The position numbers and the translations under genes are program-made. The notes under the pieces were generated by a model. The model was not told the origin of the DNA. It worked only from the letters and a program-made list of their open reading frames with translations, and did not search any database. Below, piece by piece: positions 58,536-64,000 of a stretch of DNA of 64,000 nt. Positions within the stretch are counted from its first letter, which is position 1, and each line of letters opens with the position of its first letter. Source of the stretch: JAUNQW01 sp043424615 (GTDB lineage: Bacteria > Bacillota > Bacilli > Lactobacillales > Carnobacteriaceae_A); contig JBHWOX010000033.1 of NCBI GenBank assembly GCA_043424615.1, positions 62,001 through 126,000 on the forward strand, in the 5' to 3' direction.

Positions 58536-61418
58536 ATGAAAGATTACGAATTACAATTAAAAGAGTCCTTAGGTTTTGGCTTTATTGATCAGACTAACTA
58601 TAAAAATGACCTCTATGCACCAAAAATTTTAAAAAACGATGAAGATAATAATAAGTATATCTTGACAGATATTCAGGAAGAACTCCGACGATGTAAATCA
58701 TTTAAAATTTCAGTCGCTTTCTTAAATAGTGCAGGCATTAATATGTTGAAAGCAGAGTTCCATGATTTGAGCAAAAGAGGGGGCCAGGGTCAAATCATCA
58801 TTTCCCCTTACTTGGGTTTCAATGACCCTGATGCTATGAGGGAACTCTTAAAATTAAAAGGAGTAGAAGTGCGTTTAGCTCCCGAAGAAAAAAACTTGCA
58901 CGCTAAATTTTATTATTTTGAACAAAGCTTCCAACAAATTGCAGTCGTTGGCTCAGCTAATTTGACAGACGGAGCCTTCAAAAAGAATTATGAATGGAAT
59001 GTAAAATTAAATTCAACTGAAAACGGCAACTATGTGAAAGAAAGTTTACTTGCTTTTGAGTCTTTATGGGTCATTTCAACTCCTCTTACAGAAGGTGTCA
59101 TTCGATCCTATGAAAAAAATCATCAGCAACTGATTCGTGTTAAGGCTGAGGATGAGCAGACGGACGAAGAAAACAAAGACGATTACCATTTTATTCACCC
59201 TAACCGTATGCAAAAAAATGCCCTTCAAGGTATAGCTAAAATGCGGCAATTGGGTCAAGAACGAGCCTTAGTCATTTCCGCAACTGGTACAGGAAAAACC
59301 TTTTTAGGCGCGTTTGATGTCAGAAATTACCAACCCAAGCGTTTCTTATTCGTGGTGCATCGCGAACAGATATTAAGAAAAGCTCAAGCCAGCTTTCAAA
59401 AAGTCATCGGTTTTGACCAAAGTGAATCAGTCATTTACAAAAGCGGGATGAATATTCAAGATAAAAAATATGTTTTTGCCACCATCCAATCCATTTCCCG
59501 CCAGGAAAATCTAAAAGAGATTGATACTGATCATTTCGATTATATTTTAATCGATGAGGTCCATAAGGCTGGGGCGCCATCTTATCAAAAATTTATGACT
59601 TACTTTCAACCGGACTTTTACCTTGGGATGACCGCTACACCTGAACGATCGGATGATTACAACATTTATGAACTTTTCGACCATAATGTTGCTTATGAAA
59701 TTCGCCTACAGCAAGCTTTAGAAGAAAATATGTTGTGTCCCTTTATTTATTATGGTGTTTCTGATCTTTCCATTGACCACCAGTGGATTGATGAGAAAAG
59801 CAATTTTCAACTGCTGACTTCCGATATTAGGGTTCAGCACCTTAATGAAAAAATTCAATACTATAGCGTCAGTGGAGTTAAGACCAAGGGCTTAATATTT
59901 TGTAGCACAGTAAAAGAAGCTGAAGAGATTTCAAATAAAATGAACCAGCTCGGCTATCATACTCGTGCTCTTAGCGGGAAAGACAGCCAAGAACAAAGGG
60001 AGGCTAGCATTAAAAAACTTGAAAAAGGCGAATTGGATTATCTATTAACAGTCGATATTTTTAATGAGGGTGTAGATATTCCAAGTATTAATCAAGTCAT
60101 CATGCTTCGGCATACCGAATCCGCTATTATTTTTGTTCAGCAATTGGGCCGAGGATTGCGAAAACATCCTCAAAAAGAATTTGTTACGGTTATTGATTTT
60201 ATAGGGAATTATAAAAATAATTTCCTTATCCCCATCGCCCTTTACGGGGACCAATCCTTTAACAAAGACAATTATCGCCGTAAATTAACTAATCGCACCC
60301 AATTGTCAGGGTTAACTACGATCAATTTTGAAGAAATTGCCTCCAAACAAATTTTTAATTCATTAAAAAATAACAATCTATCGACTGTGAGTATTATAAA
60401 AGAAAAATATATTGAATTAGAGAATCGGTTAGGCCGCACACCTTATCTCTATGACTTTTTAAAACAGGATTCGATTGATCCATTAGTCATTTTTGAAAAT
60501 CCTGCCTTCAAACACTATGGTGATGTGATTGAGAAGTTTTCCAACGATGATAAACTTTCACTTAATGAAAAAGAAGAGGCTTATTTAAGCTTTATGACCA
60601 AGGAATTATTGAATGGGAAGAGACCACATGAACTCATCCTGCTATCAAGGCTTTTTAAGCAAGGAGGTCAAGCCACTCTAGATGAACTTAAGTCTGATCT
60701 ATCTCAAGCGGGTGCTAGCACATCCCCCAACATTTTAGAATCGGTTAAAAGAGTGTTGAACCTTTCCTTCTATAAAGATGCTGATCGAAAAAAATATGGT
60801 GAGGAATTTATTTTATTTAATAAGAACAATGTCCAACTAGGCCACAAAGACATCTTACTTCATGATGATTTCTTACTCTTGGCTCAGGATATTATTCAGA
60901 CCGCTTTACACCTTTCTCGCCACTACCCTGCTGGCTATACGGATCAGGCTTTGGAATTGGGGAAAAAATATAGCCGAAAGGATGCCTGCCGTTTATTATG
61001 TTGGAAAAAAGATGAAAGTTCAGTGATCTATGGTTATCGATCCAAATATGGAAGCTGTCCTTTATTTGTCAACTATCATAAAAGTGAGGATATCAGTGAG
61101 TCCACTCAATACTCAGACGCTTTTATCAACCAACGCTTATTCCATTGGTACAGCCGACCTAAGCGTTATATAACATCAGACGATGTGCAAGAAATATTAA
61201 ATCATAAAGAATTACAGATCACTGTCCCACTTTTTGTGAAAAAAGATGAGGCCAACCATACTGAATTTTATTATCTAGGTAATGTAGACGTTTTAAAAGA
61301 GTCCGCCCAAGAGAAGTTGATGCCGTCAGGTGATAGTGTAGTGACCATGGATCTTGAATTAGCTAAAGCTGTCCCTTATCCCATTTATCATTACCTCATC
61401 ACTCCAGATTTAATTTAA
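58536..61418 (+). CDS. PLD-nuclease / DEAD-box helicase / DUF3427 protein
   Basis: A 960-residue three-part protein. An N-terminal phospholipase-D-like domain (about 30-195) has an HxK motif NLHAKFYYFE with GSANLTDG. A superfamily 2 helicase follows: ISATGTGKTFLGAFD (Walker A), ILIDEVHKAG (DEVH), GMTATPERSD and QQLGRGLRKHPQ (motif VI). The C-terminal third is DUF3427. This layout recurs in proteins suspected of defence or DNA repair, without proven function. GGAG lies eight bases before the ATG at 58536. It is divergent from tag and faces a Nudix gene. Confidence 0.88.
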   Translation: MKDYELQLKESLGFGFIDQTNYKNDLYAPKILKNDEDNNKYILTDIQEELRRCKSFKISVAFLNSAGINMLKAEFHDLSKRGGQGQIIISPYLGFNDPDAMRELLKLKGVEVRLAPEEKNLHAKFYYFEQSFQQIAVVGSANLTDGAFKKNYEWNVKLNSTENGNYVKESLLAFESLWVISTPLTEGVIRSYEKNHQQLIRVKAEDEQTDEENKDDYHFIHPNRMQKNALQGIAKMRQLGQERALVISATGTGKTFLGAFDVRNYQPKRFLFVVHREQILRKAQASFQKVIGFDQSESVIYKSGMNIQDKKYVFATIQSISRQENLKEIDTDHFDYILIDEVHKAGAPSYQKFMTYFQPDFYLGMTATPERSDDYNIYELFDHNVAYEIRLQQALEENMLCPFIYYGVSDLSIDHQWIDEKSNFQLLTSDIRVQHLNEKIQYYSVSGVKTKGLIFCSTVKEAEEISNKMNQLGYHTRALSGKDSQEQREASIKKLEKGELDYLLTVDIFNEGVDIPSINQVIMLRHTESAIIFVQQLGRGLRKHPQKEFVTVIDFIGNYKNNFLIPIALYGDQSFNKDNYRRKLTNRTQLSGLTTINFEEIASKQIFNSLKNNNLSTVSIIKEKYIELENRLGRTPYLYDFLKQDSIDPLVIFENPAFKHYGDVIEKFSNDDKLSLNEKEEAYLSFMTKELLNGKRPHELILLSRLFKQGGQATLDELKSDLSQAGASTSPNILESVKRVLNLSFYKDADRKKYGEEFILFNKNNVQLGHKDILLHDDFLLLAQDIIQTALHLSRHYPAGYTDQALELGKKYSRKDACRLLCWKKDESSVIYGYRSKYGSCPLFVNYHKSEDISESTQYSDAFINQRLFHWYSRPKRYITSDDVQEILNHKELQITVPLFVKKDEANHTEFYYLGNVDVLKESAQEKLMPSGDSVVTMDLELAKAVPYPIYHYLITPDLI

Positions 61419-61420
61419 TA

Positions 61421-61470
61421 AATAAAACGAGGTCAAAGAATTTTCACAATCTAAATGGCCTCGTTTTATT
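61421..61470. terminator. Bidirectional terminator between helicase and Nudix genes
   Basis: AATAAAACGAGGTC / GGCCTCGTTTTATT, 14 bp with one G-T pair, 22-nt loop, between the convergent stops. Confidence 0.75.
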
Positions 61471-61475
61471 TGTAT

Positions 61476-61868
61476 TTAAGATAAATAATTGGCTAATTGT
61501 TTGGCTAGAGGAATATCTGCAGCTGCCCATTCCACCTCATTTAAATCATCAACTTCTAGCCACTTGATTTGGCTGTGTTCACGTAAGCAGATGTCTCCTT
61601 CTTTTACATTTGCTGTATATAAATATAAATTCACCTTTCCAAAATCATAAGCGTAGCTAGAATGATCAATAAAAGTTTGGACATCAATGTCAATATTCAA
61701 TTCTTCTTTTATTTCACGCTTCAGGGCTTCTTCCATAGTTTCTCCAGTTTCAATTTTTCCGCCAGGGAATTCCCAATAATTTGCTAAAGTTTTATCTTGC
61801 GGTCTTTGGGCAATCAATATCTTTCCCTGTTCTATAATAGCAGCTGACACAACATCGATTTCTTTCAT
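61476..61868 (-). CDS. Nudix hydrolase, MutT-like
   Basis: A 130-residue MutT/NudG-type protein. The Nudix box is complete: GGKIETGETMEEALKREIKE followed by ELNIDI (G-x5-E-x7-RE-x2-EE). EFPGGK just before it and the AIIEQGKILIAQRP start fit (d)NTP pyrophosphohydrolases such as 8-oxo-dGTPase or the 5-methyl-dCTP type; substrate not assignable. It converges on the PLD helicase, and Nudix genes often accompany or are fused to such helicases. Confidence 0.85.
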   Translation of the reverse strand: MKEIDVVSAAIIEQGKILIAQRPQDKTLANYWEFPGGKIETGETMEEALKREIKEELNIDIDVQTFIDHSSYAYDFGKVNLYLYTANVKEGDICLREHSQIKWLEVDDLNEVEWAAADIPLAKQLANYLS

Positions 61869-61906
61869 GCCTTCACCTTCCCTGTTTTTTCTGCCTGTCT
61901 TAAAAA

Positions 61907-61936
61907 ATCAAGCATGCCAAAATAGACATGCTTGAT
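61907..61936 (-). terminator. Intrinsic terminator after ydbC
   Basis: ATCAAGCATG / CATGCTTGAT, 10 bp perfect, 10-nt loop; TTTTTTA follows on the minus strand. Confidence 0.75.
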
Positions 61937-62007
61937 AAGAAACCAACTTTCAATTAAAAACTTTCATTCCTTCAACTCATTAAAGCCTCTTGGGTTTGGA
62001 GATTGTT

Positions 62008-62229
62008 TTACAATTCCATCTGATTCAATAAATCTCTCAAGGCAATCAATTCTTCATCCGTGAAGGTTACGCCTTTTCCCATTTTTTCAAAGTTAGGGCT
62101 CCAGTCACGAATATCATATTTAGCAGGATTATCGCCCCATTGTGTACGGGTGAGGTGTTTTTCCCATCCCGAATTCTTTTCCGATAAGCGACCATAATCC
62201 TCCTGGACTTCAAAAGAAAAATCTGCCAT
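62008..62229 (-). CDS. ydbC: YdbC-family PC4-like single-stranded-DNA-binding protein
   Basis: A 73-residue protein matching the YdbC family, the bacterial relatives of transcriptional coactivator PC4: FSFEVQEDYGRLSEKNSGWE, NPAKYDIRDWSPNFEKMGKG and VTFTDEELIALRDLL. The family forms a dimer that binds single-stranded DNA. It follows the membrane phosphoesterase gene by 14 bp and is probably cotranscribed with it. Confidence 0.85.
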   Translation of the reverse strand: MADFSFEVQEDYGRLSEKNSGWEKHLTRTQWGDNPAKYDIRDWSPNFEKMGKGVTFTDEELIALRDLLNQMEL

Positions 62230-62243
62230 CTTTTCACCTTCCC

Positions 62244-63092
62244 TTAATGTAAGACTATAAAACTAACTTCCATTCGGTTAAAAACACGGAATGTCATGGC
62301 TTTGGTCGACAAACCGCGGTTAATGATCAAACGTTTGCCAGGATCATTTTTTGAATGAAAAATACCATAATCATAATAAGGGTTAAAACCTTGACCTGGC
62401 GCATAGACCCCACCGATAAAGGGTAGACGAACTTGACCCCCATGCGTATGCCCACTCAAGACCAAGTCAAAATCGATGGAGCTATTAGCGATATATTGCT
62501 CAAAGAACTCAGGGTGGTGGGCGATTAATATTTTACTTTTATCATTATATTGATCTTTTAATTTGATGTTTTCCATAAAGGAACGATTTTCAGGAACCAC
62601 TTCATAGTCGTTCATTTCCTGAGTTTCAGCCAGCCCAATCAAAACGAGCTCTTCGCCATTCTGTTTAATCACGTCCACTTCATCAAGCAGCACCTTGATG
62701 CCATTATTTTCTAAAGTTTTTCGCCATTTATCCCCTTGCATATACGGTAGGTCTCGGTTACCGGCGATGGCATAGATAGGAGCCACTTCCCCCATAGATT
62801 GGCCAATATATCGGATATTATTTTGATTATCCCGATCAATTTCATCAGAAAAAATATCTCCGGAAATGATAATCACATCTGGATTTTCTTCCTTAATGAC
62901 TTGGGTCAGCTTCTTTAAGTTAACCCGATGGTGGGGCAGGTGTAGGTCAGAAATATGACAAATCTTAAGGCCAGATAATTTTTTATCTAAATGTGGGATT
63001 TTGATATCGTAGTAGATTTTGTCAAAGACCATATTATCCCAAACCAGGTAGACCAGAATGATAACAATTAAAACTAAAATTAACCAAATCAT
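62244..63092 (-). CDS. Membrane-anchored calcineurin-like metallophosphoesterase (YkuE type)
   Basis: A 282-residue protein with one N-terminal membrane anchor (MIWLILVLIVIILVYLVW) and a phosphoesterase domain: ICHISDLHLPHH, IIISGDIFSDE, IAGNRDLPY, IAHHPEF and VLSGHTHGGQVRLPF. All metal ligands are present; the GNHD motif reads GNRD, as in many YkuE-like proteins. The ATG at 63092 follows AAAGGG by seven bases; the longer ORF to 63182 is rejected. YkuE relatives are periplasmic-side or envelope phosphoesterases with unclear substrates. Confidence 0.85.
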   Translation of the reverse strand: MIWLILVLIVIILVYLVWDNMVFDKIYYDIKIPHLDKKLSGLKICHISDLHLPHHRVNLKKLTQVIKEENPDVIIISGDIFSDEIDRDNQNNIRYIGQSMGEVAPIYAIAGNRDLPYMQGDKWRKTLENNGIKVLLDEVDVIKQNGEELVLIGLAETQEMNDYEVVPENRSFMENIKLKDQYNDKSKILIAHHPEFFEQYIANSSIDFDLVLSGHTHGGQVRLPFIGGVYAPGQGFNPYYDYGIFHSKNDPGKRLIINRGLSTKAMTFRVFNRMEVSFIVLH

Positions 63093-63189
63093 GACATGCC
63101 CTTTCTTCAAAAACTCATCTGCTGTTGAGGACATTTTACCATATTTAAGCCATTTCTGCGAAAGCAATTCACATGAAGGCAATAAAAAA

Positions 63190-63208
63190 GCCTCTCTATT
63201 GAGAGGCT
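63190..63208 (-). terminator. Intrinsic terminator after the MscS-like gene
   Basis: AGCCTCTC / GAGAGGCT with a TAT(T) loop of 3-4 nt, followed by TTTTTT on the minus strand. Confidence 0.8.
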
Positions 63209-63222
63209 CGAGTGAAATCTAA

Positions 63223-64000
63223 TTAGTAAGAAGAATCATCGTCGTATTGTTGGTCTAAATTACGTTTGATTTCTTCAGATTCTTCATTCAATTTATCATC
63301 TAACTTGTCTAATTGATTACGGGCAAAGTCACGTCCACCTAATCCAAAGGCAAGAGCAAAGGCAATAGAAGCTCCACCGATGATGAACATGAAAGCAGTA
63401 TTAACGATTGAAGTCGCAATATTTAATTGGTCGAAAGCCATGAAGACCGCTAGAATAGTCAAAGTGGCTTGGATTAAACCAGCTAACCAACGGCTTCCTA
63501 AAGATGAAGCAATGAAATTACCAATTAATTTACCACCAATGAGACCTAAAGCCAAGATGATGATGGCAAAGATGATATTAGGTAGGTAAGCAATTAAAGC
63601 AGCACCAATCGTATTTAGAACATCTAAGTTCAAGACATTTAAGGCTTCAACAGCAATGAATAAGGCAATGACTGCTGTAACGATGGTTCCAGTAATTTTT
63701 GAAATTTCGATATTGGAATCATTGGTGTTGATATATTGATTTAATTTATCCGCACCTGCTCCTTTTAAGAGATCTTTCACGAGGTCGCCAACGATTTTAG
63801 CGATGAAGAAACCTGCACCTAATAAGATTACCGCTAATAATAAATTAGGAATCGCAGACATGATTGAGTTTAATACCCCAATGATTGGGCGAGAAATAGA
63901 CTCAATGCCTAAGGTTTCTAAAGCGACAGTAAGGATAGGGATAAAGATTAAAATGTAAACAATAGTTCCTAAGACTTTGGCAATAGAGTCATTGCGCTCG
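63223..64000 (-). CDS. Mechanosensitive-channel-like TM-helix protein (5' end outside window)
   Basis: The frame is open to the window edge, giving 258 residues without the true start; the ATG at 63861 is internal, since the 46 codons upstream (IAKVLGTIVYILIFIPILTV...) continue a membrane protein. At least five hydrophobic segments with GAGFFIAKIVGDLVKDLLKG and LALGLIGGKLIGNFIASSLG are conserved repeats of the TM_helix family related to MscS. The tail is charged (KLDDKLNEESEEIKRNLDQQ) and ends DDDSSY. No MscS beta domain is seen. Role in osmotic response is a family inference. Confidence 0.8.
   Translation of the reverse strand, partial: ERNDSIAKVLGTIVYILIFIPILTVALETLGIESISRPIIGVLNSIMSAIPNLLLAVILLGAGFFIAKIVGDLVKDLLKGAGADKLNQYINTNDSNIEISKITGTIVTAVIALFIAVEALNVLNLDVLNTIGAALIAYLPNIIFAIIILALGLIGGKLIGNFIASSLGSRWLAGLIQATLTILAVFMAFDQLNIATSIVNTAFMFIIGGASIAFALAFGLGGRDFARNQLDKLDDKLNEESEEIKRNLDQQYDDDSSY

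Noticed and set aside
1..64000. CRISPR arrays, insertion sequences, prophage or integrase genes
   Set aside because: None were seen: no regularly spaced repeats, transposase or integrase motifs on either strand.

Overview
The window reads as a chromosomal segment of a low-GC Gram-positive bacterium, most likely a member of the Lactobacillales (an Aerococcaceae-type genome is my best guess, not proven). Reasons: a comG competence pilus operon, two LPxTG-anchored surface proteins, a methionine T-box, AAAGGAGG-type ribosome binding sites, short intrinsic terminators after almost every unit, and a GcvH-L/SirTM lipoyl ADP-ribosylation operon of the kind known from streptococci and staphylococci. 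No insertion sequence, prophage, CRISPR array or rRNA was seen.

Layout: 1-1560 holds the 3' end of a comG pseudopilin operon (+), while comGA-comGB lie 5 kb away on the other strand (6589-8641). Between them are a wall-anchored purple-acid-phosphatase-like protein, pyrimidine-nucleoside phosphorylase and a UPF0340 protein. 8754-11899 carries yebC, a cupin, an orphan amino-acid ABC ATPase and a D-2-hydroxyacid dehydrogenase. 12006-28207 is the centrepiece: a complete selenium and glycine-reductase island. It has a cysteine-desulfurase-like enzyme, two DUF3343 proteins, YedE, grdB-grdE-grdX, grdD-grdC, grdA, a GT4 glycosyltransferase, selA, selB, a short YedF, selD and tRNA-Sec. Three genes (grdA, grdB, selD) contain an in-frame UGA read as selenocysteine, so simple ORF calling splits or shortens them.

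28559-36622 has an unknown protein, a four-gene CoA-thioester (beta-oxidation-like) operon without an acyl-CoA dehydrogenase, and corA. 36785-43348 is the lipoate-linked ADP-ribosylation locus (lplA, an interposed DUF554 gene, OYE flavoenzyme, GcvH-L, macrodomain, SirTM, luciferase-like monooxygenase). 43486-53190 has DegV, a Met T-box with metQ, a TetR-controlled heterodimeric ABC exporter, a TagB/TagF-like protein, uppP and a small membrane protein. 53274-64000 has a giant LPxTG protein with two phosphoesterase modules, tag, a PLD-DEAD-DUF3427 helicase facing a Nudix gene, ydbC, a membrane phosphoesterase and a truncated mechanosensitive-channel-like gene.

How it works together (inference from known families): YedE, the desulfurase-like enzyme, DUF3343 and YedF would import and channel selenium to SelD; SelA, SelB and selC insert Sec; GrdA/B/E and GrdC/D then reduce glycine to acetyl phosphate for ATP formation. 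Thioredoxin, thioredoxin reductase, acetate kinase and SerRS must be encoded elsewhere. A perfect CRP/FNR-type palindrome in front of grdC suggests anaerobic or energy-state control.
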